Made by a program: the position numbers and the translations under genes | In this document: positions 1-4,761 of the stretch, piece after piece | Layout: each line of letters starts with the position of its first letter | How positions within the stretch are numbered: position 1 is the stretch's first letter | Notes under the pieces: model-generated | Seen by the model: only the letters and a program-made list of their open reading frames with translations | What the model was told of the DNA's origin: nothing | Database searches by the model: none | From: Oscillospiraceae bacterium | GTDB lineage: Bacteria; Bacillota; Clostridia; Oscillospirales; Ruminococcaceae | NCBI GenBank assembly: GCA_029098085.1 | Contig: JAQXNQ010000013.1 | Location: 1-5,641 of the forward strand | Length of the DNA stretch: 5,641 nt | Direction of reading: 5' to 3'

Positions 1-167
1 TACCGCAGCGAAAAGGCGCAGTTTTTCACCTCCACCCCACGGGTCTCCTTCAGGGCGGATTCGCCGTCCGCCGGGCCTGCGAAGGTGCAGTCCTCCACCA
101 CTGCGTCCTGCAGGCCGTACAGCGCCCGCTCCTGGTCAAAGGTCTGATGACTGATGGTCTGTTTCAT
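1..167 (-). CDS. DUF3737 family protein, N-terminal part (runs off the left edge)
   Basis: The minus strand gives an uninterrupted 55-codon start of a protein beginning MKQTISHQTFDQERALYGL and continuing with QDAVVEDCTFAGPADGESAL, then KETRGVEVKNCAF. The repeated 'V.DCTF' and 'VKNCAF' strands resemble rungs of a right-handed beta-helix and match the N-terminus I know for the DUF3737 family, a protein of unknown biochemical role common in Firmicutes. The start is fixed by a GGGGAGG ribosome binding site 6 nt upstream (positions 174-180 on the plus strand) and by a promoter further upstream. The rest of the gene lies outside the window, so length and integrity cannot be judged. The MerR-type promoter in front of it suggests induction by a stress or effector signal (inference). 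No enzymatic activity can be assigned. Confidence 0.85.
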   Translation of the reverse strand, partial: MKQTISHQTFDQERALYGLQDAVVEDCTFAGPADGESALKETRGVEVKNCAFSLR

Positions 168-179
168 AGTTGTCCTCCC

Positions 180-201
180 CGCCTTCCCGTCCCGGAAGGC
201 G
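180..201 (-). other. 5'-UTR hairpin directly beside the DUF3737 ribosome binding site
   Basis: CGCCTTCC (180-187) and GGAAGGCG (194-201) form a perfect 8-bp stem around a 6-nt loop. In the minus-strand transcript the stem touches the GGGGAGG Shine-Dalgarno sequence of the DUF3737 gene. There is no U-tract, so it is not a normal terminator. It may stabilise the mRNA or affect translation, but that is inference. Confidence 0.5.
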
Positions 202-226
202 CTCTTTCTTTTTCTCAGATGCTTTT

Positions 227-257
227 ATCATACCACCTGGAGTTTACTCAAAGTCAA
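227..257 (-). promoter_or_regulatory. MerR-type promoter/operator (19-bp spacer) driving the DUF3737 gene
   Basis: Read on the minus strand, TTGACT (252-257) and TATGAT (227-232) are separated by exactly 19 bp. The spacer contains the dyad GAGT-AA-ACTC (plus-strand positions 240-249), partly extended outward. An overlong 19-bp spacer holding a GAGT..ACTC dyad is the classical signature of promoters activated by MerR-family regulators, which untwist the DNA to realign the two boxes. The dyad resembles that described for the AdhR/NmlR branch, which senses aldehydes and thiol stress. The regulator gene is not in this window. The architecture is seen directly; the branch assignment is inference. 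Confidence 0.75.
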
Positions 258-281
258 GTCCCTTTTCGGATGGATAGGCCG

Positions 282-310
282 TTGCAGGACGGAGCGGGGC
301 GTGCTATAAT
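282..310 (+). promoter_or_regulatory. Sigma-A type promoter for the DUF1697 gene
   Basis: TTGCAG (282-287) and a perfect TATAAT (305-310) are separated by 17 bp, 29 nt ahead of the DUF1697 start codon. It stands back to back with the MerR-type promoter: the two -35 boxes are only 24 bp apart, so a regulator bound to the operator could also influence this promoter. Confidence 0.75.
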
Positions 311-339
311 GAAGCAAACGCATCCAAGGAGGCCGTCCC

Positions 340-882
340 ATGATCCGGTACATCGCTCTGCTGAGAGGGGTCAACATCAGCGGAAAAAACAAAATTCCCA
401 TGCCTGAGCTGAAAGCCTGCCTGACAAGCGCCGGACTTTACAGCGTTTCCACCTGCCTCAACAGCGGGAATGTCCTGTTCTCCAGCGAAAACCCGGACAA
501 AACCGCCCTGACCGGGCTCATCCGGGCAGCGGTGCGGACCCGGTTCGGGGTGGATGTGCCGGTGCTGGTCATCCGGCAGACCGAGCTGGCGGAGCTTCTG
601 GCAAAGGCCCCCAACTGGTGGGGTACCGACGGCCGGGAACTCTACGACAACCTGATTTTCGTCCTGCCCGGCTGCACCGCCGAAGAGATCGCCGCCCGGA
701 TCGGCCCGCCCTCCAAGGGGCTGGAGCAGGTCTGCATCTGCGGAGACGTGATTTTCTGGTCCTTCGACCGGAAAAACTACGCCGGATCCAGCTGGTGGAA
801 AACCACCGCCCGTCTTGGCATCGGCGAGCACATCACCATCCGGACGGCCAATACGCTGCGGAAGCTGATTGATATAGGATGA
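340..882 (+). CDS. DUF1697 domain-containing protein
   Basis: This complete gene encodes 180 residues, normal for the DUF1697 family. The N-terminus MIRYIALLRGVNISGKNKI fits the family's strongly conserved 'LLRGINVGGKNKI' start, followed at residues 37-48 by the conserved TCLNSGNVLFSS strand. Later family features include YDNLIFVLPG in the middle and a C-terminal WWKTTARLGIGEHITIRTAN-type segment ending near NTLRKLI. There is no signal peptide or membrane segment, so it should be cytoplasmic. The family has no established biochemical function that I can name. The start is supported by AAGGAGG at 326-332, 7 nt upstream, and by a promoter at 282-310. No clear terminator follows, so some transcription could continue toward the creatininase-family gene, which nevertheless has its own promoter. 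Confidence 0.9.
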   Translation: MIRYIALLRGVNISGKNKIPMPELKACLTSAGLYSVSTCLNSGNVLFSSENPDKTALTGLIRAAVRTRFGVDVPVLVIRQTELAELLAKAPNWWGTDGRELYDNLIFVLPGCTAEEIAARIGPPSKGLEQVCICGDVIFWSFDRKNYAGSSWWKTTARLGIGEHITIRTANTLRKLIDIG

Positions 883-956
883 TATTGTGATGGCCGAGGA
901 GGACATCGATCGCCCGTGACCTGCCGGGTGACGCCCTGCGCCGTCTGCAGAAAACG

Positions 957-984
957 TTGACATTTTTTCCGCACGCTGTATAAT
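957..984 (+). promoter_or_regulatory. Strong sigma-A promoter for the creatininase-family gene
   Basis: A perfect TTGACA (957-962) and a perfect TATAAT (979-984) lie 16 bp apart with a T-rich upper spacer. The predicted transcript starts near 991, giving a leader of about 43 nt. The ATG at 983 overlaps the -10 box, so it cannot be the start codon of a message made from this promoter. Confidence 0.85.
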
Positions 985-1033
985 GGAGGCAGACAGCTGT
1001 TTCACGTTTCGTCCACTGAAAGGAGTGTTTTCC

Positions 1034-1837
1034 ATGCAGGTACGCTGGGAACATCTGACCCCGCCTGATTTTGAGAAGCTGGCCCGTGAGGAGCAGCTCT
1101 GCATTCTGCCCATCGGCTCGCTGGAGCGCCACGGCGAGCACATGCCCTTCGGCACCGACGCGCTGGTGGCCCACGACATCGCCTGCCGGGCCGCCGGGAT
1201 GGAGCCCTGCGTGGTCTTCCCGCCCTACTGGTTCGGACAGGTGCACGAGGCCTCCTGCTTCACCGGCACCGTCAATTTCCCCACCGATCTGCTCTGCAAA
1301 ATGCTGGAGACGCTGCTGGATCAGATCGCGGCCAACGGCTTCCGCAAGATTCTGATCCTCAACGGCCACGGCGGCAACACCAATTTTCTCCAGTATTTTA
1401 TGATGAGCCAGCTGGACAGGGAGGTGGACTACACCCTGTACATGTGCTTTGTCTACGGCGGCAGGCGGTTCAATGAGCTGGACATCTGGGAGGCCCCCGG
1501 CGGCGGACACGCCGATGAGTGCGAAACCTCCCTGATCATGGCGACAGCGCCCGGCACGGTGAAGCCGGAGTACCAGCGGTTCCCCGAACCCATTCTGCCC
1601 AAGCAGGATCTGGCTCACCTGGACGGCATCTACACCGGCCTGTGGTGGTACGACAACTTCCCGGAAAATGTCACCGGCACTCCCTCCGCCGGTACGCCGG
1701 AGAAGGGCGAGGCCGCTCTGCAGGCGGCGGCGCTGGATCTCTGCGACAAGCTCCGCGCCATCAAGGCCGACGAGGTTCTGCCCGAGCTGCAGCGGGAATT
1801 CTACCGTCGGGTGAAGGCGAAGGGCCGCACCCAGTGA
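1034..1837 (+). CDS. Creatininase family protein (metal-dependent amidohydrolase)
   Basis: The gene encodes 267 residues, the usual size for the creatininase/MftE/ArfB superfamily, whose members hydrolyse cyclic amides or formamides at a two-metal site. The family signature is clear: PIGSLERHGEHMPFGTD at residues 26-42 supplies likely metal ligands E31, H33 and D42; LNGHGGNTN at 109-117 contains H112; GGHADECETS at 157-166 supplies H159, E162 and E164. The usual family form of the last block is HAGE, so Asp161 in place of Gly is a mild deviation. The substrate cannot be deduced: true creatininase has Glu two residues after the H112 equivalent, and here it is Gly, so creatinine itself is unlikely. 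The start at 1034 is chosen because AAAGGAG (1019-1025) lies 8 nt upstream, whereas the in-frame ATG at 983 lies inside the -10 box. No signal peptide; cytoplasmic. It is a monocistronic unit ending in a strong terminator. Confidence 0.9.
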   Translation: MQVRWEHLTPPDFEKLAREEQLCILPIGSLERHGEHMPFGTDALVAHDIACRAAGMEPCVVFPPYWFGQVHEASCFTGTVNFPTDLLCKMLETLLDQIAANGFRKILILNGHGGNTNFLQYFMMSQLDREVDYTLYMCFVYGGRRFNELDIWEAPGGGHADECETSLIMATAPGTVKPEYQRFPEPILPKQDLAHLDGIYTGLWWYDNFPENVTGTPSAGTPEKGEAALQAAALDLCDKLRAIKADEVLPELQREFYRRVKAKGRTQ

Positions 1838-1867
1838 GCGCTTTTCCAAAAATTCCATGACAGAATC

Positions 1868-1908
1868 AACCGGCAGGTCGTTTCGGAATCGATCTGCCGG
1901 TTTTGTTT
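1868..1908 (+). terminator. Intrinsic terminator of the creatininase-family gene
   Basis: AACCGGCAGGTCG (1868-1880) pairs with CGATCTGCCGGTT (1890-1902) as a 13-bp stem with one G-U pair and a 9-nt loop, followed by TTTTGTTT. It begins 30 nt after the stop codon at 1837. Confidence 0.9.
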
Positions 1909-2085
1909 ATAATAAGGAAGAGCACACTGCTTTGAAAAATTCGATATTGCTCTGCGCAGAGAACAGCACGGGCGTGGGTTCGGAAGAAATCGACACATAC
2001 AAACGTAAAGAAAGTGTACCTCTCGAAAATTGACAGAACCGGTATCCTTTTGCGCTTATTTTAACGCTTTCCGTATCGATACTGC

Positions 2086-2144
2086 CAATTTTTGAGCGAC
2101 CGCAGGGAGCGGTTTTCCGAAACTCTTCACTTTTCACTCTTCAC
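2086..2144 (+). repeat. Dispersed intergenic repeat, copy A
   Basis: This 59-bp core matches positions 5116-5174 in the same orientation with 56 of 59 bases identical (differences at 2092, 2103 and 2107). It begins CAATTTTTGAGCGACC, contains AGCGGTTTTCCGAAAC, and runs into heptamer units. Upstream, similarity fades gradually to about 2022 at the same spacing, showing that the original unit was longer, about 140 bp. Both copies sit between genes and neither overlaps a believable coding region. Confidence 0.9.
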
Positions 2145-2151
2145 TATTCAC
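2124..2151 (+). repeat. Heptanucleotide tandem repeat, four units
   Basis: Four consecutive 7-mers read TCTTCAC, TTTTCAC, TCTTCAC and TATTCAC, with consensus TNTTCAC (GTGAANA on the other strand). It forms the right end of repeat copy A. The first three units recur exactly at 5154-5174 in copy B, where the fourth has decayed. Confidence 0.9.
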
Positions 2152-2206
2152 TGCGTGTTACGCTCTTTCTGTTTTGCTCACTTCATCGACACGCTCAGCT
2201 ATGTAT

Positions 2207-2226
2207 CCCGTCCCTTTCGGGACGGG
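2207..2226 (-). terminator. Hairpin downstream of the spore protein gene, possible terminator
   Basis: CCCGTCCC (2207-2214) and GGGACGGG (2219-2226) form a perfect 8-bp GC-rich stem. On the minus strand the loop is GAAA, a stable GNRA tetraloop. It lies 18 nt after the spore-protein stop codon. There is no U-run after it in the minus direction (the sequence continues ATACATAG), so it is an atypical terminator or an mRNA 3'-end stabiliser. Confidence 0.45.
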
Positions 2227-2243
2227 CGCGGAAAGCCCGGCTG

Positions 2244-2438
2244 TTATTTCAGGGAGCTTTCGTAGGATTCGATCATCTTCTTAACCATCTGTCCGCCGAT
2301 GGAACCGGCCTGACGGGAGGTCAGGTCGCCGTTATAGCCCTGCTTCAGGGGGACGCCCACCTCGCTGGCGGCTTCCATCTTGAACTTCTCCATGGCTTCC
2401 TTGGCCTCGGGAACGACGATATTGTTATTGCTTTTCAT
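2244..2438 (-). CDS. Alpha/beta-type small acid-soluble spore protein (SASP)
   Basis: The gene encodes a 64-residue protein starting MKSNNNIVVPEAKEAMEKF. It carries both conserved SASP blocks: MEAASEVGVPL at residues 21-31, which includes the E22-A23 bond expected to be cut by the germination protease GPR, and LTSRQAGSIGGQMVKKMIES at 39-58, the DNA-binding helical half. Proteins of this family coat the DNA in the forespore, force it toward an A-like form, protect it from UV and chemical damage, and serve as an amino-acid store at germination. The length is typical. The start is set by AAAGGAG (2446-2452) 7 nt upstream; the long in-frame extension upstream has no homology and is ignored. Expression would normally need sigma-G in the forespore, but I could not identify a convincing sigma-G promoter. 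This gene is direct evidence for a spore-forming host. Confidence 0.95.
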   Translation of the reverse strand: MKSNNNIVVPEAKEAMEKFKMEAASEVGVPLKQGYNGDLTSRQAGSIGGQMVKKMIESYESSLK

Positions 2439-2463
2439 GGTATGGCTCCTTTGCTTCAGGTTT

Positions 2464-2495
2464 GCAGACGCGGGATGCTTTTGCCCGGCGTCTGC
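2464..2495 (-). other. Hairpin in the spore-protein mRNA leader
   Basis: GCAGACGC (2464-2471) and GCGTCTGC (2488-2495) form a perfect 8-bp stem, extended by GGG/CCC (2472-2474 with 2484-2486) after one bulged base, around a 9-nt loop. On the minus strand it lies 11 nt before the AAAGGAG of the SASP gene. No U-tract follows it on either strand. A role in mRNA stability or translation timing is possible but inferred. Confidence 0.5.
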
Positions 2496-2731
2496 CGTGA
2501 ACTGCCGCGGAGCACGGCTCTCCCGCCGGGCGGAGGAGACTGCCGGAGGACGAAGCCCTCGCTTCCGTGCCTCCCTTGCCGCGGCAGTAGTAGTGTTTCC
2601 CGGCAAAGGGGGGATATGCAGAGCAAAGACTGGGGAATGATACCAGCTGCCCCGAAGCCGGACTGCCTGCCGGGGACGCTGATCCATCGGCTCTTTCAAA
2701 AAATAATCCTGTTTGTTCCGAAAATATTCCC

Positions 2732-2760
2732 TTGACGCCGGCTGTACCGGGCGGTATGCT
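2732..2760 (+). promoter_or_regulatory. Sigma-A promoter for the alpha-galactosidase gene
   Basis: TTGACG (2732-2737) and TATGCT (2755-2760) lie 17 bp apart, preceded by an AT-rich stretch that could serve as an UP element. The predicted leader is about 54 nt. The upstream ATG at 2713 precedes this promoter and so would not be in the message. Confidence 0.7.
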
Positions 2761-2820
2761 GAAAAAAGGGCTGCGGCCCCATTTCCCCGGCCGAGCCGGG
2801 ATGACGGAGGATTTTCTGAT

Positions 2821-4569
2821 ATGAAGCATAACTGGGACACCATTTTTACGCCGGTGCGCACCGGCGATCTGCAGACTGAGGTGCTGCGGAAAGGAGCACT
2901 CTGGCAGCTGCAGCTGAAAAACACCGGCAGCGCCGTGCAGACCCCCGGCAAGATCGTGGTGCTGGAGGGCTCCATGCCCTTCGGGGTCGATACCCCCATT
3001 TACGGCGAGGGCTACAACAAGCTCAGCCAGTATGGCGGCACGGTGGAGAAGGCGGTCCTCACCGGCTCCTTCGGTGACCGCGGCCACTACCGTCTCCCCG
3101 CGCCCGACGGGATGAATCAGGTGTACAACCTTCTGCTGTTTCTGCCCGAGGGGGAGGAGGCGTCGCTGCTGGGCTTCTGCTCCTGCAGACGGTTTTCGGG
3201 GGAATTTTGGTTCACGCCGGAAAAGCTGCAGGTAGTTCTGAATCTGGAGGGGGTGGAGATCGCTCCCGGCGAGACACTGGAGCTGGAAACCCTCCTCATC
3301 GCCGACGGCAGCCGGACAGCGCTGCTGGATGCGCTGGCGGAGGAGATCGGAAAGGCTCATCCCATGCTGCCGGTTCCCGAGATCCCCACCGGCTGGAGCT
3401 CCTGGCTGGTCTATGGCCCCGATGTGACGGCTGAAGGGGTGCTGCGCAACCTCGACGCCATCCGGGACAGGGAGCTTGGTCTGAAGTACATCCAGCTGGA
3501 CGACGGCTATCAGGCCCACATGGGCGACTGGCTCACCTGCACCGAGGGCTTCGCCGGCGGCGGAAAGGAGCTCTGCCTGCAGATCAAGGAGGCGGGCTTT
3601 GAGCCGGCCATCTGGGTGGCGCCCTTCATCGCCGAGGAAAGCTCGGAGGTGTTCCGGAGCCATCCCGACTGGTTTGTCAAGGACGAAACCGGCGCGCCGC
3701 TGGCTTCCGACCGGGTGTCCTTCGGCGGCTGGCGCTGCGGCCCCTGGTATATGCTGGACGGCACCCACCCCGGGGCCCGGGCCCATCTGACCCATGTCTT
3801 CCGCACCATGCGGCAGGAGTGGGGTGTTAAGTATTTCAAGCTGGACGCCAACATGTGGGGCGCGCTGCCCTTCGGCGTCCGCCACGAGAAGAACCGCACC
3901 TCGGTGGAGGCCTACCGCATGGGCATGGAAGCGGTGCTGGACGGCGCCGGCCGGGACAGCTTTCTGCTGGGCTGCAACGCCCCCATGTGGCCGTCTCTGG
4001 GGGTGGTGCACGGCATGCGGATCACCAACGACAACAGCCGGAGCTTCCGCACCTTCCGCGCCCTGGCCATGGAGTGCTTCTCCCGCAACTGGCAGAACGG
4101 CCGCCTCTGGGTCAACGACCCCGACACGGTGCTGCTGAAAAACAGCGCCCGGGTGGAGGCCGACCCCTCCGGCAGCGTCCGGGAGGGCGCCTTTGTCACC
4201 CCTGAGGAGTTCCTTTACAACGCCGCCTACACCCTCGCCTCCGGCGGCATGGTGCTGTCCAGCGACGACGTCACCCGTTTCACCGAAGCGGAATGCGATA
4301 TTCTGAAGCGGCTGCTGCCTCCCACCGGCGCTGCGGCGGTGTTTGAGGACAACGGCTTCCGGGTGGGCCGGATCACCCTGCCGGAGCAGGAGCTGATCTG
4401 CCTGTTCGGCCATGACGACGTTCCCTGTACCCTGACCTTCCGGCTCTCCGACCCCGCCGTCCTGACGGATTTCTGGACGGACGAGTGTCTTGGGCACTTC
4501 CCCGCAGGGGACTGCAGCTTTGAGGTGGAGGGCCGCAGCGCAAGAGTGATCCGGGTGAAGAGGGACTGA
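2821..4569 (+). CDS. GH36 alpha-galactosidase (melibiase), Thermotoga GalA-like
   Basis: The gene encodes 582 residues, close to the compact Thermotoga GalA (about 550) and shorter than the roughly 700-residue GH36 enzymes. It should remove terminal alpha-1,6-galactose from melibiose, raffinose-type sugars or galactomannan. Residues 1-180 look like the N-terminal beta-sandwich. The TIM barrel starts at PTGWSSW (189-195), with YIQLDDGYQ at 223-231 (D227, D228), IWVAPF near 264-269, YFKLDAN at 338-344 (K340 and predicted nucleophile D342), LGCNAP at 383-388, and GMRITNDN at 398-405 (predicted acid/base D404). The spacing between the two aspartates (62) is near that of Thermotoga GalA (D327 and D387). 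WVNDPD at 430-435 is also conserved. A C-terminal beta domain follows from about residue 505. No signal peptide, so a cytoplasmic enzyme acting on imported sugars. The start is chosen for GGAGG at 2806-2810 and the promoter at 2732-2760. No sugar transporter or regulator is adjacent. Activity on another alpha-galactoside cannot be excluded. Confidence 0.88.
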   Translation: MKHNWDTIFTPVRTGDLQTEVLRKGALWQLQLKNTGSAVQTPGKIVVLEGSMPFGVDTPIYGEGYNKLSQYGGTVEKAVLTGSFGDRGHYRLPAPDGMNQVYNLLLFLPEGEEASLLGFCSCRRFSGEFWFTPEKLQVVLNLEGVEIAPGETLELETLLIADGSRTALLDALAEEIGKAHPMLPVPEIPTGWSSWLVYGPDVTAEGVLRNLDAIRDRELGLKYIQLDDGYQAHMGDWLTCTEGFAGGGKELCLQIKEAGFEPAIWVAPFIAEESSEVFRSHPDWFVKDETGAPLASDRVSFGGWRCGPWYMLDGTHPGARAHLTHVFRTMRQEWGVKYFKLDANMWGALPFGVRHEKNRTSVEAYRMGMEAVLDGAGRDSFLLGCNAPMWPSLGVVHGMRITNDNSRSFRTFRALAMECFSRNWQNGRLWVNDPDTVLLKNSARVEADPSGSVREGAFVTPEEFLYNAAYTLASGGMVLSSDDVTRFTEAECDILKRLLPPTGAAAVFEDNGFRVGRITLPEQELICLFGHDDVPCTLTFRLSDPAVLTDFWTDECLGHFPAGDCSFEVEGRSARVIRVKRD

Positions 4570-4598
4570 GAGGGGCCCATGTGAATCACCTGTCGCAG

Positions 4599-4715
4599 TG
4601 TAGGGGCGATCACCGATCGCCCGCTGCCTGACGATACGCTGTTTCTGCCGGTCAGCTCCGAAAGGCCTTCACGCGCACCGATTCTGTCGGCGGGCGGTCA
4701 CTGACCGCCCCTACA
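4599..4715. mobile_element. MITE-like element with palindromic inverted ends (117 bp)
   Basis: The left end (4599-4624) begins TGTAGGGGCGATCA and the right end (4690-4715) finishes TGACCGCCCCTACA. As inverted repeats they agree at 22 of 26 positions. Each end is itself a hairpin: GGGCGATC/GATCGCCC around ACC on the left, and GGGCGGTCA/TGACCGCCC around a single C on the right. The interior of about 65 bp has no coding potential. Identical 7-mers GAATCAC flank it at 4583-4589 and 4721-4727; these could mark a larger 131-bp insertion or be chance. It lies 29 nt after the alpha-galactosidase stop codon, so its hairpins could double as a transcript end. No transposase is present; any mobility would depend on one supplied in trans. 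Confidence 0.75.
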
Positions 4716-4761
4716 TTTTCGAATCACGATACGATATCAATATTCCGGAAACGAGGCCTGA

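Larger units (their letters stand above)
1909..2243. other. Gene-free spacer between the creatininase-family and spore-protein genes
   Basis: I find no believable gene in this AT-richer spacer of about 335 bp. It holds a perfect 12-bp palindrome CTCTGCGCAGAG (1950-1961), copy A of an intergenic repeat (core 2086-2144, with weaker similarity over roughly 2022-2165), the heptamer tandem tract at 2124-2151, and a hairpin at 2207-2226 behind the spore protein gene. A 76-codon GTG-started minus-strand reading frame (1907-2137) lies wholly within the repeat and terminator sequence and lacks a ribosome binding site. Confidence 0.7.
2439..2820. other. Divergent intergenic region between SASP and alpha-galactosidase
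   Basis: This spacer of about 380 bp separates the leftward SASP gene from the rightward alpha-galactosidase gene. The left part is very GC-rich and holds the SASP ribosome binding site and leader hairpin. The right part turns AT-rich near 2695-2730 and holds the promoter of the alpha-galactosidase. Open frames crossing it on both strands show no protein-like conserved segments. The SASP promoter must lie here but is not identified with confidence. Confidence 0.6.

Noticed and set aside
888..940. Possible degenerate copy of the MITE-like end (CGATCGCCCG at 907-916, also at 4614-4623)
   Set aside because: Only ten bases match exactly, and the hairpin partner and TGTAGGGG end are missing; chance cannot be excluded.
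983..1033. An upstream start for the creatininase-family protein (17 extra residues)
   Set aside because: The ATG at 983 overlaps the -10 box, so it would not be in the mRNA; the ATG at 1034 has a good AAAGGAG.
304..1179. A 291-codon minus-strand frame across DUF1697 and the creatininase-family promoter
   Set aside because: It would run through two plus-strand genes and their promoters; the translation is low-complexity and unlike any family I know.
833..1858. A 341-codon minus-strand frame opposite the creatininase-family gene
   Set aside because: It is a complement shadow of the well-supported plus-strand gene, with no ribosome binding site or family motifs.
2030..2062. TTGACA at 2030-2035 as a promoter
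   Set aside because: No acceptable -10 box at 16-18 bp and no gene downstream on the plus strand; it lies in the decayed part of the repeat.
2124..2151. CRISPR-like array
   Set aside because: Units are 7 bp, directly adjacent without spacers; this is a short tandem repeat.
2588..2620. Sigma-G-like promoter for the spore protein (TGCATA and TACTA-containing boxes, minus strand)
   Set aside because: The spacing is about 19-20 bp rather than 17-18, the -10 match is incomplete, and the implied leader is unusually long; not strong enough to list as a feature.
2713..2820. An upstream start for the alpha-galactosidase (36 extra residues)
   Set aside because: The frame begins before the TTGACG/TATGCT promoter, and the added residues lack family similarity; the ATG at 2821 has GGAGG upstream.
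2425..4497. A 690-codon open frame on the minus strand opposite the alpha-galactosidase
   Set aside because: It is rich in Gly, Ala, His, Gln and Val in the pattern produced by the complement of GC-rich codons, shows no recognisable motif, and lies opposite a gene with a clear GH36 active site.
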